Assembly (NCBI GenBank): GCA_039602395.1
Contig: JBCNJP010000006.1
Span: 68,390,509-68,454,508 of the forward strand
Length of the DNA: 64,000 nt
Direction: 5' to 3'
From: Deinandra increscens subsp. villosa
Taxonomy: Eukaryota; Streptophyta; Magnoliopsida; Asterales; Asteraceae
Numbering within the stretch: position 1 is the stretch's first letter; every line of letters begins with the position of its first letter. The position numbers and the translations under genes were made by a program. Of this stretch, positions 1 to 9,802 are shown one piece after another. The notes beneath the pieces are model-generated. The model was not told the DNA's origin. It saw only the letters and a program-made list of their open reading frames with translations, and did no database searches.

Positions 1-469
1 CATCTGCCTTACGCGTGTCAGTCATCTTCAAAACGGAAATTTATTTCACTTCCCACCTTCTCAGGCAAACAAACAAAAGATTAAAAATTAAAAAGCACAA
101 TTTTTAGGGGTCAACAATTTCATCTTTTCTATTCTTCCCCTTGCTTTTTGATTTTTAATAACAACACACATTTTTTTTTGATTTTTTTTATATATATATT
201 TTTTTTTTGATTTTTTTTTTTATATATTTTTTTTAACACTCACTGACACAATACTAAATATGTACTAAAAACTGGCCAAGCTAACCTTCAAAGTTTATCT
301 TTTGAAAAATTTTAGAAATGGGTTTTGTTTCATGCACAACCATACTTCTCATCAGATTTGCCAAGAAACAAACAATTAAGACAGTACCTTGCTGATTTTG
401 CTAGATTTATCTCTTACCAGAAGAACATCCCTACAAATGAGAATCCGCATGTCATGTAGTTGAGAGATG
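1..469. other. No gene; T-rich low-complexity
   Basis: I see no coding signal here. Positions about 170-235 are nearly pure T with short TA steps. The stretch lies on the 3' side of the minus-strand Copia element and may hold eroded pol sequence. Confidence 0.5.
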
Positions 470-557
470 CCTTCTATCCTGTGCCTGGAACAATCACTTT
501 CAAAAACAAATAAGTTAATGGAAGTCCTCCTTGACTGTTCCTGCACAAGGTGAGAGA
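400..557 (-). pseudogene. Decayed Copia protease region
   Basis: Directly downstream of the gag ORF on the minus strand, one frame reads FESDCSRHRIEG (around 480-510). This resembles the plant Copia protease motif, normally D-S-G-C-S-R-H-M-T-G. The catalytic Asp and Gly of D-S-G are changed (E-S-D), so the protease would be dead. Downstream pol is not recognisable before the window edge. The motif match is short, so confidence is moderate. Confidence 0.4.
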
Positions 558-2627
558 TCAGTTAACCATAAGTACCCAGGCCATTGTTGTTCTGGGTATA
601 CCTGCAGAGTCATTGAAAGTTATTTCTTTTAAGCACATTCTCTTTGAAAGATTGATACTTGGGGTTGTGGGTGCCTTTGATTTAGGTTTCTTGGTGTTGT
701 TTTTGGTGGAGTTTGGTGTGGGCTTTGTGGGTTCATTAGAATTCACACGACCATCATTGGAAATGACATTCGTGGGCTGATTGTTTTCTTTCCCTTTACC
801 CCGTAGCCTTTTAGGTGGAATTTGATAAATGTTTGATTTATCATTTTTAACTTCATCAAATTGTTTGGAGTGCTTCTTATACACCCCTTTAGGTAGGTAA
901 CACTGATTTACCACCTTTTTCACATTCCACCTCTCTTGATTATTCTCAGAAAGACCACCATGTTTGGGAACCCAAATAGGTTTTAAAGCAACAACTGATT
1001 TGTTAACAGAATCATTCAATTTATGACTTTTGAAATCAGTTTTGGTTGGATGTTGAGGTGACTTAGGTTTTTGGTTAACTTTCTGTACCTTTGGTTGCAG
1101 GGGTACAGACTTCTGCACCTTAGGGATTGAAGGTGCAGGCTTTTTGGTCACCTTGTGCACCTTTAGTTGTGAAGGTACATGTCTCTGCACCTTAGGGTGT
1201 GAAGGTGCAGATTCTTTGGTCACTTTAGATACCTTTGGGCCTGTAGGTACCTTTGGCTGAGAATTTACCTTTCTGTGGCCAGGTTTGTGGTTTGTGCCAC
1301 CATATGATTGCCCTTGGTAGTTTAGCAAATGAGTTTTAGGGTAGTAGGGTTCATATGGCCTACATAAACAATTTCTTGCCACATGTCCAGGATTCCCACA
1401 CATATGGCAGGACTGCTTCTTTGGGTACGCGGGAGCTTGGGAATATTTCTTCCCTGTGGATACCCAAGATGGTTTGGAATTTTTGTGGATCCACATAACT
1501 TTGCCATTGGGCCTAGTTGTTAGCACATACTCCCGCTGTACTGGCACAAATTGGTCATACACAGAATTTACCTCAGGATATGGGATAAAGTCATATGGTC
1601 TGGCCTCCTGCACATTCTGCACATTCTGCACATTCTGCACGTTCTGCACATTCTGCATATTACTAGCATTATCACAAACATTAGCACACACATTCACACA
1701 ATCATTCAAACCAACCAAATTGGGATCGGTAGGCTTAGGACCAGCAACCTGTGGTCCCTTATCCTTTCTCAAAATCCTGACTTTCCTCAAAGGTTTGGAA
1801 AGTTTAGGATCACAACCACCGAAATTAAAAGTACCACAAACAGAAGTTTTGTCAAAAACATCAGACTTAGCAAAGCTCAAATCAGACTCAGACTTATTTG
1901 ACACAAAAATTTCAGTTTTAAAGTCAGGAAACTTTTGACTCTCAATGCCAACACTTTCTCCCTCAGAACCTGCTTCTTTATTTTTTGTATCTGCCCAAGA
2001 AGTAGTAGAGTTAGAAATAGGAGCAGTAATTTTAATAGGACATTCAGAAAGTCTTTTGTCAATGTCAGCTAAAGAATCTATTGTCCCCTTTGACGGTATA
2101 TGTTCAGAAATCATTTCATGCATGTGGGGCATGGGGACAGTGTGAGTTGATGTTTCTTCTTTGATATCATCCCCAAAACCTAAACCTGAATTTTGTTGAA
2201 CATACTTCATCCTAACATCAGAGTTATAGAAAAGAGATCTTGCTTCCAGCATTTTTGATTGAATCTTATTATTAGTATCTATTTTACTTTGAGATTTAGC
2301 AAGTTGATCTCTCAATTCTTCTACCTCTGTGGTTAGTTTTTCAACTTTTGTGTTAGCAACTCTCAACAGAACTCTAGTGTCACTTAATTGATTGTCAAGG
2401 TTTGTCACATCAAGCTTAGCTGCTTCAAACTTTTCCCTATTTACTTTAGCCATATCTTTGAAATTATTTGATTCTCTAGTGGCACGTTCACAGTTTAGGG
2501 ATTCATAATAAAATTTAGATTCATATTCTTTGTAAGCATTAAATACCTCCACACAATGAGAACAAGAACAATTACATACCTCAAGGTTGCTGGAAGATAC
2601 AGAATTACCTGGTAGAAGGGGTGCCAT
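558..2627 (-). CDS. Copia-type gag polyprotein with CCHC zinc knuckle
   Basis: This is the nucleocapsid/capsid precursor of a Copia-like LTR retrotransposon. An open frame runs back to 2801 (747 aa), but the first 58 codons are translated hairpin repeats of the leader (recurrent FRS/DRK peptides). I prefer the Met at 2627, giving 689 aa that start MAPLLPGNS. A coiled-coil-like stretch lies near residues 60-130 (heptad-rich around VEKLTTEVEELRDQLAKSQ). A CX2CX4HX4C knuckle, CHMCGNPGHVARNC, lies in the C-terminal half. After it come basic repeats rich in PKV and KVTK. Five tandem QNV triplets lie before the knuckle (near 1610-1660). The frame is unusually intact for this window, but the protease after the stop is decayed. 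Family assignment rests on the knuckle, the LTR/primer-site context and my recall of similar plant gag proteins. Confidence 0.75.
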   Translation of the reverse strand: MAPLLPGNSVSSSNLEVCNCSCSHCVEVFNAYKEYESKFYYESLNCERATRESNNFKDMAKVNREKFEAAKLDVTNLDNQLSDTRVLLRVANTKVEKLTTEVEELRDQLAKSQSKIDTNNKIQSKMLEARSLFYNSDVRMKYVQQNSGLGFGDDIKEETSTHTVPMPHMHEMISEHIPSKGTIDSLADIDKRLSECPIKITAPISNSTTSWADTKNKEAGSEGESVGIESQKFPDFKTEIFVSNKSESDLSFAKSDVFDKTSVCGTFNFGGCDPKLSKPLRKVRILRKDKGPQVAGPKPTDPNLVGLNDCVNVCANVCDNASNMQNVQNVQNVQNVQNVQEARPYDFIPYPEVNSVYDQFVPVQREYVLTTRPNGKVMWIHKNSKPSWVSTGKKYSQAPAYPKKQSCHMCGNPGHVARNCLCRPYEPYYPKTHLLNYQGQSYGGTNHKPGHRKVNSQPKVPTGPKVSKVTKESAPSHPKVQRHVPSQLKVHKVTKKPAPSIPKVQKSVPLQPKVQKVNQKPKSPQHPTKTDFKSHKLNDSVNKSVVALKPIWVPKHGGLSENNQERWNVKKVVNQCYLPKGVYKKHSKQFDEVKNDKSNIYQIPPKRLRGKGKENNQPTNVISNDGRVNSNEPTKPTPNSTKNNTKKPKSKAPTTPSINLSKRMCLKEITFNDSAGIPRTTMAWVLMVN

Positions 2628-2639
2628 GATTTTCTTTGA

Positions 2640-3131
2640 TTTGGACCGGAAAGACTCGATCGGATAGAAAAGGATTTTTCGATCGGAAAGGTAGGTCGAA
2701 AAGGTTGATCGAAAAGAGGGTTTTCGGTCGGACAGGGCTGATCGAAAAGTACTTTCCGGTTGCACAAGGTTTGGATCGAAAAGGGGTTTCCGATCAAGCA
2801 AGGTTGGATCGAAAAGGGTTTCCGATCACACAGGGTTGGATCGAAGAGGGGCTTTGATCGAAAAGTCTCAAATGGGACTTTCCGATTGCGAATTGCCGAC
2901 GATCGAAAAGTCACTGGGTACTTTTCGATAGAGACTTTTGATCGAGAAGTCACAAGATGGGACTTCTCGATTATGATCAGCCGATCGAAAAGTCTCAATT
3001 TGGCACTTTTCGACTGAGGGACTACTGATCGAAAAGACACTAAGGGTCTTTCTCGATCAAAGGTGAGCAGCAGATGAGGGTTTTCGATCAGAGTGTCTGA
3101 TCGAAAAGTCTTGAATGGATCGAAAAGTCTT
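2640..3131 (-). repeat. Hairpin array in retrotransposon leader
   Basis: The motif GATCGAAAAG occurs ten times exactly, plus variants and inverted copies. From 2856 to 3107 the copies pair into six successive hairpins: 2856-2867/2876-2887, 2901-2911/2920-2929, 2940-2951/2961-2972, 2983-2993/3005-3014, 3027-3037/3047-3058, and a perfect 12-bp stem 3081-3092/3096-3107. Stems are 10-12 bp and most loops about 8-11 nt. The array fills the leader between the primer site and the gag Met. Confidence 0.8.
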
Positions 3132-3291
3132 CTATGCAGGTACACAGGGTCTCGAAAGCTTCTGTTTTTGATTCTAGACCTGCGAAAAAACTTCTGACTT
3201 CTGCTAACTTGAAAATCACAAAAGCACTCAAACTGTTAGTTGCCAAAAACCTGAATCCGATATCGCGAGAGCCTCGAAACTTGCGTTTCTT

Positions 3292-3304
3292 GGCTCTGAT
3301 ACCA
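3292..3304 (-). promoter_or_regulatory. Primer binding site, initiator-Met tRNA type
   Basis: Read on the minus strand this is TGGTATCAGAGCC, the usual plant Copia primer site complementary to the 3' end of initiator methionine tRNA. It lies 2 nt inside the LTR edge, where reverse transcription would start. Confidence 0.9.
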
Positions 3305-3306
3305 AT

Positions 3307-3831
3307 TGTAAGGATCGAATTAAACCCTCACGCGATATCAAAGTCTATAATCACCGTGCGGAATCCGGTGATTATAGGTGATTCAAGTCTAATAAAAAAG
3401 TAATATGAATATTCAATAAAGAACAAGATAAGAACACAAACCAGAAGAAGAAAACACTTTACTAATCACCTTGATTGTAACACTAGAATCGAAATTCTCT
3501 TTGAGAATTTCGTAAACACCAATTAGTCCCAAAAACACCAAAAACAGCCACCTAATAATAAGGGGAGGGCTTCCCTTATATAGGGATTCTCCAACTTGGA
3601 GAACAAGACAACCTAAAAACCCTAATTAATAGTCAATTCCCGTATTTGACTTTGATGGTCCACTAAAACCCATCTAAACTCTTTTAAACTGAGCCCAAAC
3701 ATGTCTAAAATGACCCAATGTCCTAATATACCCATAACCCAACTGATTTTCACCTATACACATGCATAGGCCTTCAAAATAATCCGCCAAGTGACTATTT
3801 AATACACAAGCCACAATTCTTGGTCCTTACA
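3307..3831 (-). mobile_element. 5' LTR of the Copia-type element
   Basis: The 525-bp unit has inverted termini TGTAAGGA (3307-3314) and TCCTTACA (3824-3831). The internal edge abuts the primer site and the TATA box sits in the middle, so transcription runs leftward into gag. The matching 3' LTR is not in the window, so the target-site duplication cannot be tested; the flank is GGTAA. Confidence 0.85.
3575..3582 (-). promoter_or_regulatory. LTR TATA box
   Basis: TATATAAG on the minus strand within the context CCCTATATAAGGG, about 250 bp from the outer LTR edge. It is well placed to start the retrotransposon transcript. Confidence 0.6.
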
Positions 3832-5327
3832 GGTAATGAACTCACATAGAATCAATCATGATAAATGACTAGCCTAAAACTGAACGTAACATAATTATAG
3901 TGTGAATAAATGGATTCAACCCAAGGTCGGTCGATGCCAAAGGATCAAGCAGCATGGGTTGAGTCTAACACCATTTATCGGACATCGTGAGTCGCGTGGC
4001 ATGTTCATATAGTGAATATCATGAATCAAATAGCATGATCCAAATAAAAAGAATCCAATAACATGGATTTAATAGCATAAATTAAAATAAATTGAAGAAA
4101 ATTAATTATCCAAATCAAACCCATAAATTCAATATACAAATTGAGTACCGAGTATTTGAAAAAATTCCAATAGAATAAATTCTTGAATCGGTCGAGAATC
4201 GAATCCAAGAATTGAATAATAAAAGGAATTGAATGCATGACTCGAATGTAGAATACAAAAGTCAGATTCATGGACTGAACTTTGACTTAACAACAGTCGA
4301 ATTCATGAATTACCCTATATACAATAGACAACTAAATGAATAGTGTTTGGAGTGAATAGTAACCGTTTTTTTGAATAAATTTCTCTCTTTTGATCGTTTC
4401 ATTAAATGAATAGTATTTGTAAAGTACTTCCAACCAAGCTGTATATACAAGTTATTTAAGCATTGAAAACCTTATTGGAATGTTACAAGTTATTTCAGCA
4501 TATAAGGCCAAACAGTTTGTAAACCACCGTTAATGGTCGTTACTTGGCCCTACATGAAAAGCGTCTACTCTTTCTAGATAAAAATGGTGAGAATTTCAAT
4601 TTTACTGGGTCAAACGGTAAAATTAAAAAATAACGTTCACGCGGTTCACCACAGCAAGCGCTCAGCGCGCGCATCCCGCCAACTAGTTAAATACAATAGT
4701 TGAATTCATGTATCAACTTTTAAGTTAACAAAAGTCGAGTCCATAAGTTATATAACAAAGGTTGAGTTCATGTACCGAACAAAAGTTGAGTTCATGAATT
4801 AAATAACAAAAGTTGAATCAACTTCTACTTTAACAAAAGTCGTGTTCATAAATCAGATAGCAAAAGTTCCCCTAAAGTTTATTGTTTTAATAAAAACTCT
4901 ATGAAAAATAGAATTGAAAATGGATTTAGAGTTCGAATATCATCACTGAAGACGATAATGAATTTACCTAGGTAGGGTTTGAAAATAGAATTCCTTGACA
5001 ATTTTCTCTGTCAACTAGTTTACTTGTTTAAGGGGAAATGAGGGCCCTAAAACCTAAAAGAGTTTTATGTTTGAAAATAAGAATATTCAATGGTTTGCAA
5101 TCATTTAAAGGGTACTAAGTGACGGTGATTTTTTGATCTACATGAAGAGGATGTGTATTCTGTTATTCGTGTGAGCTGATATGATCAAAGTTTTTAATTA
5201 TGGATTGGATCTCTCTGTCATATGCCTAATACTTTCTTGAGTCGTAAATCAGTGTAATATCCTTTGAGCGAGTTAATACACTAGGAGGGAGTTAACGTGG
5301 AGGGGGAATTTCTGTGATTGAAGATTT
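3832..5327. other. No gene; degenerate AT-rich repeats
   Basis: No coding region is supported. From about 4690 to 4870 there is a decayed tandem motif (roughly AACAAAAGTTGAGTTCATGA, repeated 4-5 times), with weaker relatives near 4000-4310. Around 4655-4686 a GC-rich stretch stands out from its AT-rich surroundings. Confidence 0.5.
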
Positions 5328-5671
5328 TGATAGTTTTGATTGACATGAAGATCGGGATACATTTCAATTCATGAAGATAAAGTCAAAGCCGTTAGAAAAC
5401 AATCGGAAACAAATGAAATTCGAAGACGAACTAAACTTACTTTTCTATTAATTATTTTTGGTGGTGTTTAAAACCAAGCCATATATCTCTTTATATAGAC
5501 AATGGTTCACCGACTTTCAACCAAAGAACCCATCCTAATAACACTTGAATTCCACCACAAATTTCCTAATCTACGTAAAGAACAAATTAATACTAATTCT
5601 ATCCTTCTATATTAAACAAATAATAAACTTATATATCTAATCTTTTATTTTAATCAAGATTAATTCTATCA
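5328..5671 (-). mobile_element. Probable 3' LTR of a second retroelement
   Basis: The termini are inverted, TGATAG at 5328 and CTATCA ending 5671 (344 bp). A polypurine tract immediately outside at 5672 and a TATA box inside orient it on the minus strand. The 5-bp flanks differ (GATTT and TTCTC), as expected if this is the 3' LTR of a longer element rather than a solo LTR. No partner LTR was found upstream. Confidence 0.55.
5489..5497 (-). promoter_or_regulatory. LTR TATA box
   Basis: TATATAAAG on the minus strand, inside the 344-bp LTR and about 175 bp from its inner edge. Confidence 0.5.
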
Positions 5672-5686
5672 TTCTCCATCTTAATC
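5672..5686 (-). promoter_or_regulatory. Polypurine tract
   Basis: The minus strand reads AAGATGGAGAA directly before the LTR terminus TGATAG. This is the expected plus-strand priming tract next to a 3' LTR. Confidence 0.5.
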
Positions 5687-6244
5687 TTAATTTGTAGCTC
5701 CTTGATCTTGAATCTTTAATAGTACTCGCATCTCGTAAATTTTAATTCTCGCACTTTTAGTACCTTCGTGATTTCTCTTGGACGATTTATTTTTCCTCGT
5801 ACTCTTTATTTTATGACTTCTCTCCTTGTCTTCTTTCTTCCCGTTAGCAAACATGCGTATTCCATCTAGGCTTGAAAGAACCATTGACCTACAACTCGTC
5901 TTAACTCCTTGACCACCTTTGTTATTAACTTTTGGAGGCTCACATACACTTTTCTTCAACCCAACATTACTATGCATCATAATGCCGCTTTCATTGTTAT
6001 ACTTTGTCATCACCACATGAGTAGATGGCTCGCCAGTATACCCTTCTCTTTTATCAATATCATCACTTTCATAAATAACCGGAACATCGTCCATAACTGA
6101 TACAATCCTTTTGACTAGAACACCACCACATTTAGCCTCCATAACTCTATCCAACACCATGGAAATACCATCTAACTTCATCCGGCTTCTTTGGTCGATC
6201 TTCAACCCTTTCGTTTGTAACGCCTGTAGCACCCACTTTGTCAT
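5687..6244 (-). CDS. Unrecognised retroelement-associated ORF
   Basis: The open frame is 185 aa, starts MTKWVLQALQTKG and ends QDQGATN just before the polypurine tract. The C-terminal half is very basic (KSTRKNKSSKRNHEG). I see no zinc knuckle, protease, RT or integrase motif. Its position between a hairpin array and a probable 3' LTR suggests it is the last internal part of a truncated or non-autonomous LTR element. I do not recognise the protein and it may be a fortuitous frame. Confidence 0.4.
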   Translation of the reverse strand: MTKWVLQALQTKGLKIDQRSRMKLDGISMVLDRVMEAKCGGVLVKRIVSVMDDVPVIYESDDIDKREGYTGEPSTHVVMTKYNNESGIMMHSNVGLKKSVCEPPKVNNKGGQGVKTSCRSMVLSSLDGIRMFANGKKEDKERSHKIKSTRKNKSSKRNHEGTKSARIKIYEMRVLLKIQDQGATN

Positions 6245-6289
6245 CGGTAACCACCGTCTTGGATCTTTTGCTTCCTTGCTCTTCCTCTT

Positions 6290-6690
6290 TAAAAATAAAT
6301 CACACAGATTTCTTCACACAAATCACACAGGTTTAGGTTTCTCGATCACACATGTCCAATAAAGAAAATCACACAGATCTTCTCATCTCCTACGGATTCA
6401 CACAGAATCCCAATTCACACAGAATCTACTCTTATTGGATCACACAGGTCCAATAGCCAAGATCACAAAGGTCTCGGTCTTTTCTCTTCGATCACACAGG
6501 CCGGTCTCAAACCACACAGCTTTCTTCTCTCTTTGGATCACATAGGTCCAAAGGCCAAGTTCACATAGGCTTGGTCTTCTCGTTACCACAGAGGTAAGAA
6601 CACAGATCTCCTCTTTGATTAAGTCACACAGACAAGACCACTTAGGTCTTCGATTCGCACACAACTTTTCTTCGACTCACACAGGGCCGT
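6290..6690 (-). repeat. Array of small hairpins with a shared loop
   Basis: The motif TCACACAGG and close variants recur about twenty times. Several copies are loops flanked by different perfectly paired arms: ATTGGA/TCCAAT at 6434-6454, CTTTGGA/TCCAAAG at 6531-6553, CCAAG/CTTGG at 6555-6574. The array lies upstream, on the minus strand, of the 185-aa ORF, the same relative position as the leader array of the Copia element at 2640-3131. Short frames across it are repeat translation. Confidence 0.65.
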
Positions 6691-7630
6691 TCTTCTTCCT
6701 CGACTAAATCTAGTCGCTAGACTTCGATCTTGTCGCTAATCTGGTCACAAAGCCAGAATCTAGTCACAAATTCTCGTCGCTAAACCTGTTTACTCATCGC
6801 TAAACCAGAATCTGGTTGCAAATTTTCGTCGCAACTGCACCGGACTTCTTCACACGATACGAACACTAACTTCTCTTCACAAGAGTTTCGTTCAACCCGT
6901 TCTTCTTCCTCAACTTTGAGCATATATATCTCATTCATACAAGCTCGGTTTTGGACGTGGTTTGGTGCGTTGGAAAGCCCTCACAACGTAATACACAAAC
7001 CCGGAAAATAAGCACCAACAACTTATGTTATCTATATTTATTTATGTTCAAATTCGGTGAAAAACTCATTTTCACACTTAGTGAAAAACCCTATTTTTCA
7101 CACTTAGTGAAATACTCATTTTTCACTAATTTTCTCCCAAAATTCCAACACATAATTCATTTATACTGCAAGATAATTCAATTTGCTATCATAACTTTGT
7201 TATCTTTATTATTATGACAATTATCAATTTGCTATAGTAATTTTGTTGTATTTTTAAGACGTATTTTCACTTTCTACACAGGGCTTTAAAAACTCGAGAC
7301 CAATCCCTCATATAAGTTGTTTCCGGCCGGCCCCATCCTTTGTCCAGCTTGATCGAACTAGCGCAGAACCTATTTAACACTTTGACCCTAAAGCTTGTGA
7401 TCCGGTCCTAATGGTCGAAAAAACCCCATGTTTTTCATGTAACCTTTAATTTGCATTCTTAATATACTATGGTTAATGTTTGTCTACTTTATGAGTTATG
7501 ACTACAGTATTTTTTTTTACTCTGCTAATCCTTCCAAAGTCTTTGGTCGTTGAAATAAAAGTCCCAAATTAAAGTATCTTTTTAATCCATTGGGTTGGAC
7601 TTTGGAGTAATGGTGGATTAAGTTAGATTG
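6691..7630. other. No gene recognised
   Basis: From 6700 to about 6900 it is CT-rich with recurring TCGTCGC and ATCTGGT words and looks like a continuation of the retroelement leader. From 6950 to 7630 I see no coding or repeat structure I can name. Imperfect GTGAAAAAC.C repeats occur at 7060-7130. Confidence 0.4.
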
Positions 7631-7638
7631 GATAAACG

Positions 7639-7873
7639 CAAGAGGGAAGTTTAGAAGGGACCCGGGGGGGGGGGGGGGGGGCGACCGCCTCTGTGGTTTT
7701 TCGGCGAGAAGCACTGATATTCATGATTTTATGCAGAAAAAATTAAATGTATTGAGCATCGCCTTCTCAGATGTATTGAGTATCGCCCCCTCGGTAGAAT
7801 TTTTTAACCCCGCCCCCTCGGTAGTATTTTTTAACCCCGCCCCCTCGAGGTTTTCTTTCAAGCTTCGCCCCTG
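7639..7873. mobile_element. Short hAT-type MITE with 8-bp TSD
   Basis: The 235-bp element is flanked by a perfect 8-bp target-site duplication GATAAACG (7631-7638 and 7874-7881). The ends are imperfect inverted repeats, CAAGAGGGAAGTTTAGAAG at left and CAGGGGCGAAGCTTGAAAG at right read inward. It contains an 18-G run (7664-7681) and three imperfect copies of a CGCCCCCTCGG motif. The 8-bp TSD and CAGGGGCG-type terminus place it in the hAT superfamily. Confidence 0.75.
7664..7681. repeat. Homopolymer G run (18)
   Basis: Eighteen consecutive G in an otherwise AT-rich region, inside the hAT MITE. Confidence 0.95.
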
Positions 7874-7937
7874 GATAAACGGGTCCTGCGAGGGAGATAT
7901 ATAATATAACATGAGTAACTTTAAGTGTCAAGATTTA

Positions 7938-8571
7938 TTTATACTAATATTAAACATGGGTTTTTTAAAGTACAAGTGGCATATTTTAAAATATGTCACA
8001 TAGGATAAATCCTATGTGTCAATTTGTGAGATTTTTTATTTAAATAATTCACACAGACATTATTCATATATATATTTTTTAAATACCACAACTTTGATTC
8101 ATCAAAACATATAATCAAATTATTAAACTATGACATGTAATTTTTGAATTCGTGACAGAAAACCTAATAAAACTAGATCCATATTGCTTAGGTTTTGATC
8201 AACGAATGATTGTGAACAAATCAAAAAACAAATTCGTAACTTTATTAACCCACCATTGATAAACTTGAACTCCAATTCAATATTTATTGAACTCAAAATT
8301 TATTGTATCAATGGATTCATATGCTCAATACGAATCTGTAGCAACCAGAATAAATCAAAACCATTAAGATTTGAGAAATTCATCATTAAAGGACCTCCGT
8401 GAATAATAGTCATTAAACTTGTAAATCTAATATTATTAAATATTTATTGGCTCTTTATCTTTATGTATTATATTCATTTCAATTTTATTTTCAATTTAGG
8501 TTCATATTTTACTTCGTATAATATTTTTTTTTATATCACAGGCTCGGGTATTTACCCGGGTCACTGACTAG
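7938..8571 (+). mobile_element. Non-autonomous Helitron
   Basis: The 3' end has the Helitron layout: an 8-bp-stem hairpin (8543-8560, CTCGGGTATTTACCCGGG), then 7 nt, then CTAG (8568-8571) followed by host T. The probable 5' end, TTTATACTAATATTAAAC at 7938, follows an A and resembles plant Helitron starts (usually TC). No Rep/helicase is present, so it is non-autonomous. The 5' boundary is less certain than the 3' one. Confidence 0.65.
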
Positions 8572-8733
8572 TTAATAAATGAATAAAAGTTCAACTCTAT
8601 TATTAACTGTATGTTATGGCACGGGCGTTGTTCTGAGTGCCCGTTTGCATAAAATGCGATTTTTTATTATGTTCGTGTAAACATCAAAAGGAGAAACTAC
8701 AACTAAAATCAATTTAAAAAACATAAACGAGGT

Positions 8734-9010
8734 GTGGGATATAATCGAACTAGGGACATCGCTGATGTTACTAAAACCAATATAGCAATCGCTTTGCTAT
8801 ACAAATTAGTACCGGAGGAACAAGTTCTTCAAATTGGAAACCTCATGACGCCTAAGACGCCGTGTGATGCAATCAAAGTCCGTCATTGGGGAGTCGAAGC
8901 GGTGATCGAAACAAGACCAATGATTTCGGAATTTGAAGTTCATCGCGATGAAATAACTCATCCGGGGGGGGGGGGGGTGATTGTTAGCTTAATCTTGTTG
9001 AAGTACGGGG
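8734..9010 (+). pseudogene. Copia gag fragment (UBN2-like)
   Basis: The translation has IALLYKLVPEEQVLQIGNL followed by a T-x-x-x-C-DAIKVRHWGV segment, which I recognise as the capsid-like N-terminal region of plant Copia gag (typically ...PEEQVLQ...DAIK.RH.G...EAR...). Similarity stops near 8955, where a 14-G run (8964-8977) begins. No zinc knuckle, pol or LTR is nearby, so this is a short retroelement scrap. Confidence 0.6.
8964..8977. repeat. Homopolymer G run (14)
   Basis: Fourteen consecutive G directly at the end of the Copia gag fragment. Confidence 0.95.
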
Positions 9011-9015
9011 ACTAA

Positions 9016-9711
9016 TATTGTCGTACTTACAAAGTGCTAAGTTGCTTGAAATAACTCATCCACTTGAAAGGATTTTTATAAGTGTCATATATTGTAAATT
9101 CTTAGTCTCGCAAAATCCATAACTTTTAAGTTTCTTATTTCATGATACTTTTTAATGTCGTAAATTAAGTAAAAGTTATAACAAAAAGTCCTAATAGATG
9201 TAAAAATCTGAAAATATAAATGACTATTTGACACGTCTTTATTGGTTAAACCACTCCACTTAAAATGCTTTCTATGACACTATCATATAACTTTATATTT
9301 GAAATATCCAAAAAGTTTATGAATTCCAAAGGATAATGTAGTTTAAGCGTATTACGTTTTTGACCCATCTCTCAGTTTATATGACATCATAAACAATTAA
9401 ACATATACCTTTTACTTCTTAAAATTATTTTTAAAATTGTTTTTTATATTCAACTACTTTAATGGTACTTTCAGATTTTGAATCGATTATCTAAAAATAA
9501 ATAATGAAAAGAATTTGAAAATATATTATGAAAAATAGTGTAGCAAAAATCAAATACCATCCTTATATAAGGGACGGACTCACACATCATTAGATAGGCG
9601 GTTATAACTGCTTATGTCAAAATTACTACGAAAAGCCTAGCTTGTTGCTGATGTCACACCAAGTTCTCGTTGATAATAAGATAGTAGTGACCAGTTATTG
9701 ATATTGTATAC
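9016..9711. other. No gene recognised
   Basis: AT-rich sequence without a supported coding region. No terminal repeats were identified. Confidence 0.45.
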
Positions 9712-9802
9712 TTTTTTTTTTTTGAACAGCAAAGAGAACATATATATTCAAGACACCTGTTGGTTAAAAAAATCTAACCAAACAGGGCAAAACAAACAAA
9801 GT

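Noticed and set aside
1456..1938. Plus-strand frame with CTFCTFCTF repeats
   Set aside because: Antisense of the QNV repeat in gag.
2640..3131. CRISPR-like regular repeats
   Set aside because: Repeats are inverted pairs with irregular spacing, in a plant retrotransposon leader; no spacers or cas genes.
4655..4687. Second Helitron 3' end (GC-rich hairpin then CTAGT)
   Set aside because: The stem is only 4-5 bp and I found no matching 5' end.
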